From an uncultured Bacteroidales bacterium (GTDB lineage: Bacteria; Bacteroidota; Bacteroidia; Bacteroidales; FEN-979): 32,456 bases of DNA. Each line of letters opens with the position of its first letter. Within the stretch, counting starts at the first letter, position 1. The stretch spans positions 1-32,456 of the forward strand of contig CAIYJU010000146.1 of assembly GCA_903926565.1 (NCBI GenBank), in the 5' to 3' direction. This document shows, piece by piece, positions 1-9,350 of the stretch. The notes under the pieces are model-generated. The model did no database searches. It saw nothing but the letters and a program-made list of their open reading frames with translations, and was not told the DNA's origin. A program made the translations under genes and the position numbers.

Positions 1-22
1 CCACCCAGGCTAAAGCCCGGGG
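1..22. repeat. Inverted repeat just downstream of infC, cut by the window edge
   Basis: Read on the minus strand, the bases right after the infC stop are CCCGGGCT-TT-AGCCTGGG, an 8-bp inverted repeat with one G-T pair and almost no loop. It is GC-rich and palindromic, like the dispersed elements elsewhere in this window. It has no T-run, so it is not a clear terminator. rpmI would be expected further downstream, outside the window. Confidence 0.4.
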
Positions 23-577
23 CTACTTCTTGGGGGTAATGATCATGATCATTCGCTTTCCTTCCAGGCGTGGCATCTGTTCGATCTTGCCAACATCCAC
101 CAGCAATTGGGCGAACTTCAGAAGGATCAGTTCTCCCTGCTCCTTGTAAATGATGGAACGACCTTTAAAGAAAACATCAACTTTTACTTTTGCTCCCTCC
201 TTTAAAAATTTAATGGCGTGATTCAGTTTAAAGTTGAAATCATGTTCATCTGTATTCGGTCCAAGCCGGATCTCCTTCACAATTATTTTAGCGGTCTTGG
301 CTTTCATCTCCTTCTGCTTCTTCTTAAGCTCGTAGAGAAATTTCTTGTAGTCGATCACCTTGCAAACAGGAGGATTTGCGGTTGGTGAAATTTCAACAAG
401 GTCAAGGCCTTTTCCTTCGGCAATGTTCAACGCTTCACGGATGTTGTAGATTCCAGGTTCAATATTTTCACCTACTACACGCACAACCGGAGCCTTGATC
501 CATTGGTTGATATTATAAGGTTCTTCTTTTTTTCCCGGTTTCGGATATCGACGCGGGCCGCTAAATTGTGTAACTAT
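23..577 (-). CDS. infC: Translation initiation factor IF-3
   Basis: IF-3 binds the 30S subunit, keeps 50S away and proofreads the initiator tRNA-start codon pairing. The N-domain signature ([20 protein letters not shown], then GLDLVEISP and PPVCKVIDY) and the C-domain ([35 protein letters not shown]) are clear. The first conventional start, GTG at 484, falls inside the conserved N-domain and would remove the NINQWIKAP segment. The frame stays open upstream through a plausible N-terminus to ATA at 577-575, which has GGAGG seven bases before it. That gives 184 residues, normal for the family. A rare start is known to underlie infC autoregulation (AUU in E. coli). It follows thrS by 39 nt on the same strand, the classic thrS-infC order. 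The product is near certain; the ATA start is inferred. Confidence 0.93.
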   Translation of the reverse strand: MVTQFSGPRRYPKPGKKEEPYNINQWIKAPVVRVVGENIEPGIYNIREALNIAEGKGLDLVEISPTANPPVCKVIDYKKFLYELKKKQKEMKAKTAKIIVKEIRLGPNTDEHDFNFKLNHAIKFLKEGAKVKVDVFFKGRSIIYKEQGELILLKFAQLLVDVGKIEQMPRLEGKRMIMIITPKK

Positions 578-616
578 TGTATTTCCTCCAATGATTAGTG
601 AATACTGTGATTTATA

Positions 617-2560
617 TTAATTAAGTTCTCCAAATTCGGTTTTAATCTCATCCTCAACGAATTTGACGAAATCTTCAATTTTCTGTGGTCCCAAATCTCC
701 ATGACCATGTTTACGGACAGATACGGTCCCTTCGCTCTCTTCGCGCTCTCCCACTACGAGCATAAAAGGAATTTTCATCAATTCTGCATCACGGATCTTC
801 TTGCCAGCCTTTTCATTCCGGTCATCAATCAGGGTGCGAATTTCGGAATTATTTAGCAAATTAAAAACTTTTTTTGCATATTCCTGGTATTTCTCACTGA
901 TTGGCAACACAATAGCCTGATCAGGTGTAAGCCATAGCGGAAAATTTCCCGCAGTATGTTCTAACAAAACTGCAACAAACCGTTCCATGGAACCGAATGG
1001 TGCACGATGGATCATCACCGGGCGATGCTTCTGGTTGTCATTTCCAATATACTCCAAATCAAAACGTTCAGGCAAATTATAGTCAACCTGAATGGTTCCA
1101 AGCTGCCATTTTCTGCCAAGGGCATCCTTCACCATGAAGTCCATTTTAGGCCCGTAAAAGGCAGCTTCCCCAAGTTCTATAACAGTATTCAAACCACGTT
1201 CTTCAGCAACCTCCCTGATGGCGCGTTCGGCTTTCTCCCAATTTTCATCGGAACCAATATATTTATCTTTATTCTCAGGATCACGCAATGATATCTGGAC
1301 GATAAATTCCTTGAAATTCAGCGCTTTAAAAATAAGCATCACGATATCCATGACCCCTTTGAATTCATCTTTCACCTGTTCAGGGGTGCAGAAAATGTGT
1401 GCATCATCCTGGGTAAAACCACGTACACGTGTCAAACCATGCAATTCACCACTCTGCTCATACCTGTACACGGTACCGAATTCAGCAAGCCTGACTGGCA
1501 AGTCGCGGTATGACCTTGGTTTAACTTTATAGATTTCACAATGGTGCGGGCAGTTCATGGGTTTCAGGAAGAACTCTTCTCCCTCAACCGGAGTTGTGAT
1601 AGGGCGGAAAGAACTCTCACCATATTTTTGATAATGGCCTGAGGTTTTATACAATTCGACGTTTCCGATGTGAGGGCACATAACCTGCTCGTAACCCGCC
1701 TTTTTCTGTACTTTTTTCAGAAACATCTCCAGGCGCTCACGCAGTGCGGCACCTCTCGGCAGCCACAGCGGAAGGCCAAGACCGACTTTCTGGGAAAATG
1801 CAAACAGCTCCAGTTCCTTGCCTAATTTCCGGTGATCTCTTTTTTTCGCCTCCTCCAAAAAGACCAGAAATTCATCCAGTTCCTTCTGCTTTGGGAATGT
1901 GATCCCGTAAATGCGGGTAAGTTGCTTGCGTTTTTCATCACCACGCCAATAAGCGCCGGCGATGTTGAGCAATTTGATGGCTTTGATGAAACTGGTATCA
2001 GGAATGTGAGGTCCGCGGCATAAATCTGTGAATTCACCAGATTCATAAAATGTAATCTGGCCATCTTCAAGACCCTGTAACAATTCTATTTTGTATTCAT
2101 CGCCCTTGGCGGTGAAATAGTCAATGGCATCTGTTTTTGTAACATCCTTGCGGAGAAAATTCTGTTTCTCTTTCGCCAGTTCAAGAATCTTTTTTTCAAT
2201 TTTCGGAAAATCATCGGAAGAAATTGAATGATTTCCAAAATCGATATCATAGTAAAAACCATTTTCTATATCCGGACCGATCCCGAATTTCGCGCCAGGA
2301 TAGAGCATTTCTATGGCTTCAGCCATCAGATGGGCGGAAGAATGCCACATCGTTGCTTTTCCTTCAGGATCACTCCAGGTAAGCAATCTGATTTTCGCAT
2401 CCGCTGTAATTGAACGCGTTGCATCCCAAATCTCATCATTTACCTGGACTGAAAGCACGTTACGTGCAAGTCCTTCGCTGATGCTTTTAGCTATCTCAAC
2501 GCCAGTGATCCCTTCAGGGAACTGACGAACCGAATTATCGGGCAGGGTAATATTAATCAT
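617..2560 (-). CDS. thrS: Threonine--tRNA ligase
   Basis: This cytoplasmic class II synthetase charges tRNA-Thr. The 647 residues match the usual full-length form. An N-terminal TGS domain (about 1-60) is followed by the editing domain and then the catalytic core. The zinc/threonine ligands are visible: the Cys in KPMNCPHH (about 335), the His in DDAHIFC (about 385) and the His in MIHRAPFG (about 515). Motif 2 ([22 protein letters not shown]) and motif 3 (APFGSMERF) are intact. The C-terminal anticodon-binding domain runs from about 540 to the end. It lies 45 nt after the OmpA-family gene and 39 nt before infC, all on the minus strand. I see no T-box or leader hairpin in the short upstream gap. 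Confidence 0.97.
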   Translation of the reverse strand: MINITLPDNSVRQFPEGITGVEIAKSISEGLARNVLSVQVNDEIWDATRSITADAKIRLLTWSDPEGKATMWHSSAHLMAEAIEMLYPGAKFGIGPDIENGFYYDIDFGNHSISSDDFPKIEKKILELAKEKQNFLRKDVTKTDAIDYFTAKGDEYKIELLQGLEDGQITFYESGEFTDLCRGPHIPDTSFIKAIKLLNIAGAYWRGDEKRKQLTRIYGITFPKQKELDEFLVFLEEAKKRDHRKLGKELELFAFSQKVGLGLPLWLPRGAALRERLEMFLKKVQKKAGYEQVMCPHIGNVELYKTSGHYQKYGESSFRPITTPVEGEEFFLKPMNCPHHCEIYKVKPRSYRDLPVRLAEFGTVYRYEQSGELHGLTRVRGFTQDDAHIFCTPEQVKDEFKGVMDIVMLIFKALNFKEFIVQISLRDPENKDKYIGSDENWEKAERAIREVAEERGLNTVIELGEAAFYGPKMDFMVKDALGRKWQLGTIQVDYNLPERFDLEYIGNDNQKHRPVMIHRAPFGSMERFVAVLLEHTAGNFPLWLTPDQAIVLPISEKYQEYAKKVFNLLNNSEIRTLIDDRNEKAGKKIRDAELMKIPFMLVVGEREESEGTVSVRKHGHGDLGPQKIEDFVKFVEDEIKTEFGELN

Positions 2561-2605
2561 CTAACAATGCAGGATTTTAAGGGGTGCAAAGGTACAAATT
2601 TTAAT

Positions 2606-4552
2606 TTAATTCCCAATCACTTTAAATTCAGTGCGGCGGTTATTTGCACGGCCCGACTCGGTGGTATTGACATCTATGGGCCGGGTGTAGCCAAACCCTG
2701 AATAAGAAAGACGGGTTTTATCTATATCATACTGAATCAGAAACTCATATACTGCATTTGCACGATTTTTGGACAGCTCTAGGTTATGTTCTGCACTGCC
2801 AATATTGTCAGTATGTCCGTTGATCTCTATTTTGAGTTTGGGATTTTTCCGCAGGAGTCCCAGCAGCTTTTGCAACTCTGCATACGATTCAGCCTTAAGA
2901 ATATACTTGTCGGTATCGAAGAATATATTTTTCAGAATAACAACCTCCCCTATTTTGATTGGTTTCAATGGGATATTTTTAAGAAATGGTTTGGCCTGAG
3001 AATTTATTCCGGTAAGAAAGAAATTGTCGGAATAGAAAAGGTAACCCTCTTTTGAAACATTCAGTGCATAATTTTTCTCTGAAGGCAACACCAGTAAAAA
3101 CGCCCCGGTTTCTTTGTCTGACCATGCCTCAGCGCATGTTTTAGCACTTACCAGATCGATCAGTTCGAACCGGGCCGCCAACTTTTTACCACTTTCAATA
3201 TCATACACGATGCCTTTGAAATAGTTCGTAAGCAGTGGCCGGGCTTCTTTGTAAAGCGGAAATTTGTAAATATCCTGCCGGCCTTTTCCTCCGAATTTAT
3301 CGGAAGAGATATAGGCGAGATTGCCAACAGCATTGACAACGAGTGTTATTTCATCGGCATGGGTGTTAATCGGATAACCCAGGTTCACCGGGCGGCTCCA
3401 TTCACCCAGTATGTTTTTCCGTGTAAAATAGAGATCAAAACCTCCAAGTCCGGGGTGTCCCTTGGAAGAAAAATAGAGGGTCTGATCGTCCGGATGGATG
3501 AACGGAGCCATCTCTTCCATCCTTGTATTCACTGAATCACCAAGGTTTACAGGAGTTGTCCATTGCCCGTCACCGTTGCGCTGTGATTGCCAGATATCAG
3601 AACTTCCCTTTCCCCCGGGCCTTTTGCTCGCAAAGTAGAGTGTTTTACCATCTGAGGAGAAGGATGGCTGTGAATCCCACTGGGGTGAGTTGACCACCTC
3701 TCCCAGGTTTTCCGGAGGTGTCCAACCAGTTCCTGTGCGTTTGGACCAGTAGATGTCGCAACTGCCGTAGCCATCCTCCCTGTTGCATGCAGCAAAAAAG
3801 AGGTAGTTCCTGTCCGGTGAAATGTTTAAGGCACCTTCGTTGCCATGAGTGTTGATCGGAGGGCCAAGGTTGAGGGCCATCCTCCACAGCGAATCACTGC
3901 GATGCGTCAGATAGAATTCCTCTTCAAATTCCTGGCTCTGGTCAATGGTTTGAGAATTCCTGGGATTTTTCCGGGTAAAATAGAGTGATTCTTCATCGGG
4001 AGTGATCGCATTGATATATTCATCATACCTGGTATTGATGCTGTCGCCCATATTTACCGGTGAAAATGGCACCGGATTCGCCACACAATGAATGGCAAAT
4101 TCACATTGTTTGATTTTTTTTTCGGCCTGTTGCCTCTTTTGTTCAGGAAGCTGTTCAAATTCCAGGAAACGTTCATAATTCAACCTGGAATCGGCATACC
4201 TTCCTGTCATTATTTGCATGTTGGCAAGAATAAAATAGAGATTTGGCGAAAAGGGTCTGTTTGTTTTAACAGCCTGCTGATACGAATCTATCGACTTATC
4301 ATATTGCTGATTATCTGCATAGATATCTCCCTGAAGTATAAATGCTTCCGTAAATTCAGGATCCTGTTCAATTGCTTTTCTGACCTCTGCAATCGCCTTG
4401 TCGAAATTTTTCGCCTGGTACGAATCCACTGCAGTAAAGAACCATTTCTCTGCCTTTTTGTTTTGAGTGGAGAGGCCCTGAGTCTGGGTTAAACCGGCTA
4501 AAAATGCAAATTGCAAGACGCAAAATACAAGACAAAAACGCTTGGTGATCAT
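2606..4552 (-). CDS. TPR/PD40/OmpA-domain envelope protein (PorE-like architecture)
   Basis: This is a periplasmic, peptidoglycan-anchored protein of 648 residues. The start is ATG 4552: it gives a clean signal peptide (MITKRFCLVFCVLQFAFLAG) and overlaps the queE stop as ATGA. An ATG 42 nt further upstream would add a charged leader before it. After the signal come TPR repeats (about 25-130), then a PD40/WD40-like propeller with repeated [LY]YF[AS]SKRPGG..D blades. These are followed by a carboxypeptidase-regulatory-like segment (about 440-520) and a C-terminal OmpA domain with NGHTDNIG...LSKNRA and NNRRTEF. The domain order matches PorE of the type IX secretion system, but Bacteroidota carry several paralogues with this layout and I see no lipobox Cys. 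The role is therefore inferred. A T9SS cargo gene lies 3 kb away. Confidence 0.85.
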   Translation of the reverse strand: MITKRFCLVFCVLQFAFLAGLTQTQGLSTQNKKAEKWFFTAVDSYQAKNFDKAIAEVRKAIEQDPEFTEAFILQGDIYADNQQYDKSIDSYQQAVKTNRPFSPNLYFILANMQIMTGRYADSRLNYERFLEFEQLPEQKRQQAEKKIKQCEFAIHCVANPVPFSPVNMGDSINTRYDEYINAITPDEESLYFTRKNPRNSQTIDQSQEFEEEFYLTHRSDSLWRMALNLGPPINTHGNEGALNISPDRNYLFFAACNREDGYGSCDIYWSKRTGTGWTPPENLGEVVNSPQWDSQPSFSSDGKTLYFASKRPGGKGSSDIWQSQRNGDGQWTTPVNLGDSVNTRMEEMAPFIHPDDQTLYFSSKGHPGLGGFDLYFTRKNILGEWSRPVNLGYPINTHADEITLVVNAVGNLAYISSDKFGGKGRQDIYKFPLYKEARPLLTNYFKGIVYDIESGKKLAARFELIDLVSAKTCAEAWSDKETGAFLLVLPSEKNYALNVSKEGYLFYSDNFFLTGINSQAKPFLKNIPLKPIKIGEVVILKNIFFDTDKYILKAESYAELQKLLGLLRKNPKLKIEINGHTDNIGSAEHNLELSKNRANAVYEFLIQYDIDKTRLSYSGFGYTRPIDVNTTESGRANNRRTEFKVIGN

Positions 4553-5181
4553 GGGATGTGCATGTATTTGTGGCTTTGCAGGGAGATCCTCCATTTTGGA
4601 TTTGCCTGGATATAGCTTATAATCTGGGGCATCATCGTTTCATGCCGGCTCCACTCGGGCTGAAGATATAACAAACAGGATGAGGAGACAATCTGCGCAT
4701 TCTCCTCCCCCCATTGAAAATCGGTGTTGTCATGAATAATAACTTTAAGCTCATTGGCCTGCAGGGCCACATCTGTCAGGGGCGGAGCGTCTTTTTTTGG
4801 TGAGACGCAAATCCAGTCCCAGCTGCCGCTGAGTGGCTGAGAGCCAGATGTTTCCAGGAAAATACGAATGCCTCTGGTGTGTAATTCCCGGCACAGATAA
4901 TCCATATTATATAAAAGTGGTTCTCCGCCGGTAACCACGATGGCTTTTGCCGGATAGGCAATAGCATGCTGAACTACCAGGTCTGTTGAAACAGGAGGAA
5001 AATCAGTTGCATTCCACGACTCTTTAACATCGCACCATTTGCAACCTACATCGCATCCACCCACACGTATAAAGAAGGCCGCCTGGCCGGTGTTGAACCC
5101 TTCGCCCTGAAGCGTGTAAAACTCCTCCATCACAGGAAGAACCTTTCCCTCCTGCAATAAAATATCTGTAAGTTTTTCCAA
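4549..5181 (-). CDS. queE: 7-carboxy-7-deazaguanine synthase (radical SAM)
   Basis: QueE contracts 6-carboxytetrahydropterin to 7-carboxy-7-deazaguanine, the radical-SAM step on the way to preQ0 and queuosine. The cluster motif is CDVGCKWC (CX3CX2C). It is preceded by FYTLQGEGFNTG and VRVGGC-type residues and followed by VVTGGEPLL, the SAM-binding GGEP motif. Start choice is uncertain. ATG 5286 would overlap folD by 100 nt in another frame and is unlikely. TTG 5181 starts 5 nt after the folD stop and gives MEKLTDILLQEGKVLPVMEEF, resembling the N-terminus common in this phylum. ATG 5130 is the shortest option. It overlaps the next gene by 4 nt (ATGA), suggesting translational coupling. Confidence 0.9.
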   Translation of the reverse strand: MEKLTDILLQEGKVLPVMEEFYTLQGEGFNTGQAAFFIRVGGCDVGCKWCDVKESWNATDFPPVSTDLVVQHAIAYPAKAIVVTGGEPLLYNMDYLCRELHTRGIRIFLETSGSQPLSGSWDWICVSPKKDAPPLTDVALQANELKVIIHDNTDFQWGEENAQIVSSSCLLYLQPEWSRHETMMPQIISYIQANPKWRISLQSHKYMHIP

Positions 5182-5186
5182 CCGGT

Positions 5187-6068
5187 TCAGATTAATTTCC
5201 GTTTCGCTGCCTTGAGGGTATTCCGGAGTAAAGAAACAATGGTCATGGGCCCCACACCACCCGGAACCGGTGTAATATAACTGCACTTTCTTGAAACCTT
5301 CTCAAAATCCACATCTCCTTTCAGCCTGAAACCTGACTTTGTTTCGGTTGAGGGAACCCGGTGAACACCAACATCAATAACCACAGCATCCTGTTTTACC
5401 ATATCGGCGGTTACAAATCCTTGCTTTCCCAGCGCAACGATCAGGATGTCGGCCCTGGAAGCAGTGAGAGCTATGTCCTTTGATAAACTGTGACAAAGCG
5501 TTACGGTTGCGTTGCCGGGGTTTGACTTACGCGACAGCATTAAGCTTACAGGGGTACCCACAATATGGCTCCGACCAAGTACCACAACATTTTTTCCTGC
5601 AGTTTCAATATTATACCTTTCAAGGAGGGTAATAATTCCAAACGGTGTGGCGGGTAAAAAACAAGGCAGGTTCAAAACCATTTTCCCGATATTTACCGGG
5701 TGAAACCCGTCAATATCTTTCAATGGATCAATACGTTCAATGATTACGTGCTCTTCAATGTGTGCCGGTAGAGGCAGCTGGACAATAAATCCGTCTATTT
5801 CGCTATCCGCGTTAAGAAAGTCGATCACTTCGAGTAATTTGGCCTGGGATATATTGGCCGGATAACGGTAAACGGATGAGACAAACCCAACCTCATGGCA
5901 TCCTTTTTCTTTGGCAGCCACATACGTCATGCTGGCAGGATCCTCTCCCACCAGTACTGCTGCGATGTGTGGCGGTTCAATGTCCCTGTCCAGAAACTGT
6001 AATTTTACTTCTGCGGCAATTTCAGTTTTAATCTGGTCAGCAACCAGTTTCCCATCAAGTAATTTCAT
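5187..6068 (-). CDS. folD: Bifunctional methylenetetrahydrofolate dehydrogenase/cyclohydrolase
   Basis: FolD interconverts 5,10-methylene-, methenyl- and 10-formyl-tetrahydrofolate, feeding one-carbon units to purine and formyl-Met synthesis. At 293 residues it is the normal length. Visible signatures are TYVAAKEKGC with the catalytic Lys, VQLPLPAHI, the PATPFGIITLLERY segment, the NAD(P)-binding VVLGRSHIVGTPVSLML, and the C-terminal PVPGGVGPMTIVSLLRNT. It starts 10 nt after the ffh stop and ends 5 nt before the proposed queE start, so it is probably cotranscribed with both. Confidence 0.97.
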   Translation of the reverse strand: MKLLDGKLVADQIKTEIAAEVKLQFLDRDIEPPHIAAVLVGEDPASMTYVAAKEKGCHEVGFVSSVYRYPANISQAKLLEVIDFLNADSEIDGFIVQLPLPAHIEEHVIIERIDPLKDIDGFHPVNIGKMVLNLPCFLPATPFGIITLLERYNIETAGKNVVVLGRSHIVGTPVSLMLSRKSNPGNATVTLCHSLSKDIALTASRADILIVALGKQGFVTADMVKQDAVVIDVGVHRVPSTETKSGFRLKGDVDFEKVSRKCSYITPVPGGVGPMTIVSLLRNTLKAAKRKLI

Positions 6069-6078
6069 CGGGATCGGG

Positions 6079-7416
6079 TTAATTCATATTTTTCATGTTC
6101 CTCATGACATTGGCCATGTTCTTCCCTTTGTTGGCAGTGACCATCTTCATCATTTTCCGGGTATCGTCAAATTGTTTGATCAACCTGTTTACATCCTGGA
6201 TGGTTGTTCCCGAACCACCTGCAATCCGTTTACGGCGGCTGCCATTCAATACGGCAGGATTTACCCGCTCATCCGGGGTCATGGAATGAATGATCGCTTC
6301 AATGCCTTTGAAAGCGTTGTCGTCAATTTCCAGGTTTTTAATTGCTTTTCCCATACCCGGGATCATTCCAAGCAGATCTTTGACATTTCCCATCTTTTTG
6401 ATCTGCTTTATCTGGGCAAGGAAATCATTGAAATCAAACTGGTTTCTGGCAATCCTTTTCTGAAGTTTCTGTGCCTCTTCTTCATCAAACTGTTCCTGTG
6501 CTTTTTCGACCAGCGACACGATATCACCCATTCCCAGGATACGGTCGGCCATACGTTCCGGATAAAAAATGTCGATGGCTTCCATTTTCTCACCAAGTCC
6601 CACAAATTTTATGGGTTTGTTAACCACCGATTTGATACTCAGTGCTGCACCACCCCGGGTGTCTCCATCCAGTTTTGTAAGCACAACACCCTCAAAATCC
6701 AGCCGTTCATTAAATGCCTTCGCGGTATTCACTGCATCCTGACCTGTCATGGAATCAACCACAAAAAGGGTTTCCTGCGGACTGATGGCATTTTTAATGT
6801 TCGCGATCTCGTCCATCATCTGCTCATCAATGGCAAGGCGGCCTGCTGTATCGACAATGACAATATTATGCCCTTTCTCCTTCGCATAAGCAATGGACCG
6901 CTTTGCGATTTTCACAGGATCGTTTGCTGCGTCTTCCGAATACACCTCGACTTCAATTTGCTGACCGAGAACTTTCAGCTGCTCTATAGCCGCCGGACGG
7001 TAAACGTCGCAGGCTACGAGTAACGGACGTTTCCCTTTCTTTGTTTTAAGATAATTTGCCAGTTTTGCGGTGAAAGTTGTCTTCCCTGACCCCTGTAATC
7101 CGGCCACAAGAATTATCGCAGGCTCACCTTTGATACTGAGCTCCGATTTCTGACCGCCCATGAGTTCAGTAAGCTCATCGTGGACAATTTTCACCATCAG
7201 CTGACCCGGAGAAACTGCAGTAAGGACATTCTGCCCCAGCGCCTTGTCTTTTACCTGGTCGGTAAATTGCTTGGCTATTTTGAAACTCACATCGGCATCG
7301 AGAAGTGCCTTTCTGACATCTTTCAGTGTATCAGCCACGTTGATCTCCGTGATGTGTCCATGTCCCTTAAGAACTTTGAACGCACGGTCGAGTTTATCAC
7401 TTAATCCTTCAAACAT
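6079..7416 (-). CDS. ffh: Signal recognition particle protein Ffh
   Basis: Ffh is the GTPase and signal-sequence-binding subunit of the SRP, which targets nascent membrane proteins to FtsY and SecYEG. The N-domain helical bundle occupies about 1-90. The G-domain shows GLQGSGKTTF (P-loop), DVYRPAAIEQL, DTAGRL and TKLDGDTRGGAALS. The M-domain starts at about 300 (MGDIVSLVEKAQEQF) and ends in a methionine-rich tail (MMKMV...NVMRNMKNMN) that binds 4.5S RNA and signal peptides. The length of 445 is typical. It is the first gene of a six-gene minus-strand run. Confidence 0.97.
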   Translation of the reverse strand: MFEGLSDKLDRAFKVLKGHGHITEINVADTLKDVRKALLDADVSFKIAKQFTDQVKDKALGQNVLTAVSPGQLMVKIVHDELTELMGGQKSELSIKGEPAIILVAGLQGSGKTTFTAKLANYLKTKKGKRPLLVACDVYRPAAIEQLKVLGQQIEVEVYSEDAANDPVKIAKRSIAYAKEKGHNIVIVDTAGRLAIDEQMMDEIANIKNAISPQETLFVVDSMTGQDAVNTAKAFNERLDFEGVVLTKLDGDTRGGAALSIKSVVNKPIKFVGLGEKMEAIDIFYPERMADRILGMGDIVSLVEKAQEQFDEEEAQKLQKRIARNQFDFNDFLAQIKQIKKMGNVKDLLGMIPGMGKAIKNLEIDDNAFKGIEAIIHSMTPDERVNPAVLNGSRRKRIAGGSGTTIQDVNRLIKQFDDTRKMMKMVTANKGKNMANVMRNMKNMN

Positions 7417-7446
7417 GATCGTTTAATATTATTTATCAGTATTTTG

Positions 7447-7486
7447 GTGAACGGGTGAACAGGTAAACAGGTAAACGGGTGAACAA
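7447..7486. repeat. Five tandem copies of an 8-bp unit
   Basis: The copies are GTGAACGG, GTGAACAG, GTAAACAG, GTAAACGG and GTGAACAA. The tract lies in the 300-nt gap between the divergent ffh and T9SS-cargo genes, about 30 nt upstream of the ffh start. The rest of this gap is AT-rich and holds only a candidate promoter for the downstream gene. Confidence 0.8.
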
Positions 7487-7677
7487 CCCTGACCGATCAA
7501 ATGTTACCGTTACGAGGGTTCACTTTCTGTTTTGCAAAATTAACAATTTTAATTGACTCTGAAAACGGACAAAGGCTTTACGTGTTTTGCCTTCACTACA
7601 ATTAAGGAACCATTAATTAAATTATATAGAATGGAGTTTTTTTTTTATAAATGCACGGATAACATTTAAAATCGTTG

Positions 7678-7685
7678 TAATTTTG
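7678..7685 (+). promoter_or_regulatory. Candidate -7 box (TAATTTTG)
   Basis: TAATTTTG matches the Bacteroidota -7 consensus TAnnTTTG, 31 nt before the ATG of the T9SS cargo gene. I see no TTTG -33 box at the usual 19-21 nt spacing, so the call rests on the -7 box and its position. Confidence 0.5.
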
Positions 7686-7716
7686 TATAAATATTCAAAA
7701 ACCAAAATTTAATCTT

Positions 7717-9285
7717 ATGAAGAAAATTTTACTTTCATTCGTTGCCATTATGGCATTGTCTCTGGGTGTGAATGCCCAGTGGATCGAACAAGCATCAGGA
7801 TTCGCCACAGCCAGCCGTGGCATCAGGTGTGTTTATGCTGTAAGCAGCCAGGTTGTATGGGCAACTGCTTATGATGGCAGTGGCAGTGGTGCTGCATGCC
7901 AGGATGTAACGGTTACCTCAAATGGTGGTAATTTGTGGACACCTCGTACTATTGGCGGGGTATCAAACCTTGACATTGCAAATATCGTTGCCTATGATGC
8001 TGACAAAGCATGGGTTGCAATGTACCCTCCAGCAGCAGCAACCGCTGGCCAGGGAATTTACAAAACAACTGACGGCGGATTGACCTGGACACGCCAGGCT
8101 ACAGCAGCATATGGCAGTTCATCTTTTGTTAATGTAGTATATTTCTGGGATCAAAACCTTGGATATTGCATGGGCGACCCGATCAACGGAGAGTTTGAAA
8201 TTTACACAACCGATGATGGTGGAACTACCTGGACACTGGTTCCGGGAGCCAATATCCCCAACCCGCTTGCCGGCGAATACGGAACAGTAGGTTATTATTC
8301 TGCTGCTGGTGATACAACATGGTTTGGTACAACCAAAGGGCGCGTATTCAGGTCAATTGATAACGGACACAATTGGACGATGTCAGCTATCAGCGGCTGG
8401 GGTGCAAAAAGCACTCAGCCATTTACCCGCAACAACATGAATACTATTTGTGGCGACAGAAGTGCAGGTAGCACAGGAGCAATGGTAAGAACTACAGATG
8501 GTGGAACCACATGGACGCCGATTGTAACAACAGGACAGGTTTTCACGAATGATATGTGTTATGTCCCCGGAACACCCAGTACATGGATTACAACCGGTGC
8601 AGCAACCGGAATGACAGGTGTTACATATTCTTTTAATGATGGCGTTGCCTGGAATGATATGGCTGCTACAATCGGCACACAGTTCCTGGGAACCGATTGG
8701 GTGAATGATTCAACTGGCTGGTCAGGCGGATTCAATGCAGATGCCACGACTGGTGGTATGTTTAAATTCGTAGGCATTCTTGCCCAATGTGACTTCACTT
8801 CCGATTTACCGGCAGTTGCCATGGGTGGCACTGTTAAGTATTCGATTACTGAAGGTGCACATTCAACTTCTACCGTAAGCTGGGCATTCCCCGGCGGAAC
8901 ACCGGCTACCTCAACAAACAGGCGTCCTTCTGTTGTTTACAATACTGCCGGCAGCTACAATGCAACATTGACTGTTACAAACTCATGGGGTGTTACTACC
9001 AAGGTAAAAACCAACGTTGTTTATGTTGGTGGCGTTGGCGTCGATGACAAAACAGCAACCAGTGTTTCTGTATACCCCAACCCTGTTAAAGATATGATGA
9101 CATTACAGGGTTCTTCAACCATTGAAAATGTTACAGTTACAAATATGGTTGGCCAGGTTGTTCTCAGCCAGAAAGCTGAAGACACAACTGTAACCATCAA
9201 TACATCTTCTCTGAAATCAGGTGTTTACAATGTCAGGATCAATATGACAAGTGGATCTGTGAACAGGAAAATTGTTGTTCAGTAA
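7717..9285 (+). CDS. Secreted T9SS cargo protein with Asp-box propeller and PKD domain
   Basis: The 522-residue protein has a signal peptide (MKKILLSFVAIMALSLGVNA). A long region (about 25-350) carries repeated Asp-box motifs such as TTDGGLTWT, TTDDGGTTWT, SIDNGHNWT and TTDGGTTWT, typical of BNR/YCF48-like beta-propellers. A PKD domain follows (about 355-440, with SWAFPGGTPATS and YNTAGSYNATLTVTNSWG). The end is a type A T9SS sorting domain (VYPNPVKDMMTLQG...LKSGVYNVRI...RKIVVQ). It should cross the outer membrane through T9SS and be attached or released. No catalytic residues point to a specific substrate. It is monocistronic, between its own promoter and a terminator. Confidence 0.9.
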   Translation: MKKILLSFVAIMALSLGVNAQWIEQASGFATASRGIRCVYAVSSQVVWATAYDGSGSGAACQDVTVTSNGGNLWTPRTIGGVSNLDIANIVAYDADKAWVAMYPPAAATAGQGIYKTTDGGLTWTRQATAAYGSSSFVNVVYFWDQNLGYCMGDPINGEFEIYTTDDGGTTWTLVPGANIPNPLAGEYGTVGYYSAAGDTTWFGTTKGRVFRSIDNGHNWTMSAISGWGAKSTQPFTRNNMNTICGDRSAGSTGAMVRTTDGGTTWTPIVTTGQVFTNDMCYVPGTPSTWITTGAATGMTGVTYSFNDGVAWNDMAATIGTQFLGTDWVNDSTGWSGGFNADATTGGMFKFVGILAQCDFTSDLPAVAMGGTVKYSITEGAHSTSTVSWAFPGGTPATSTNRRPSVVYNTAGSYNATLTVTNSWGVTTKVKTNVVYVGGVGVDDKTATSVSVYPNPVKDMMTLQGSSTIENVTVTNMVGQVVLSQKAEDTTVTINTSSLKSGVYNVRINMTSGSVNRKIVVQ

Positions 9286-9306
9286 CCATATTATTATATA
9301 AAAAAA

Positions 9307-9338
9307 GAGGGCGTCCCAAAAGGGTGCCCTCTTTTTTT
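9307..9338. terminator. Bidirectional Rho-independent terminator
   Basis: GAGGGC...GCCCTC arms with an additional inner CCC/GGG pairing enclose an AAAA loop. A-run and T-run flank the hairpin on either side, so it can serve both the plus-strand cargo gene and the convergent argS. Confidence 0.88.
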
Positions 9339-9350
9339 ATCGGATAAAAC

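Noticed and set aside
4088..4492. 134-codon plus-strand frame inside the OmpA gene
   Set aside because: Antisense to TPR coding sequence, with Cys/Phe/Leu-rich shadow composition and no start context.
4553..4594. Upstream ATG extension of the OmpA-family gene
   Set aside because: It puts a charged segment before an obvious signal peptide; ATG 4552 overlaps the queE stop as ATGA, the usual coupling.
5911..7023. 370-codon plus-strand open frame across folD and ffh
   Set aside because: It is antisense to two certain genes and its translation shows no domain; it is a codon-bias shadow.
7417..7716. CRISPR-like array from the octamer repeats
   Set aside because: Units are 8 bp, contiguous and have no spacers.
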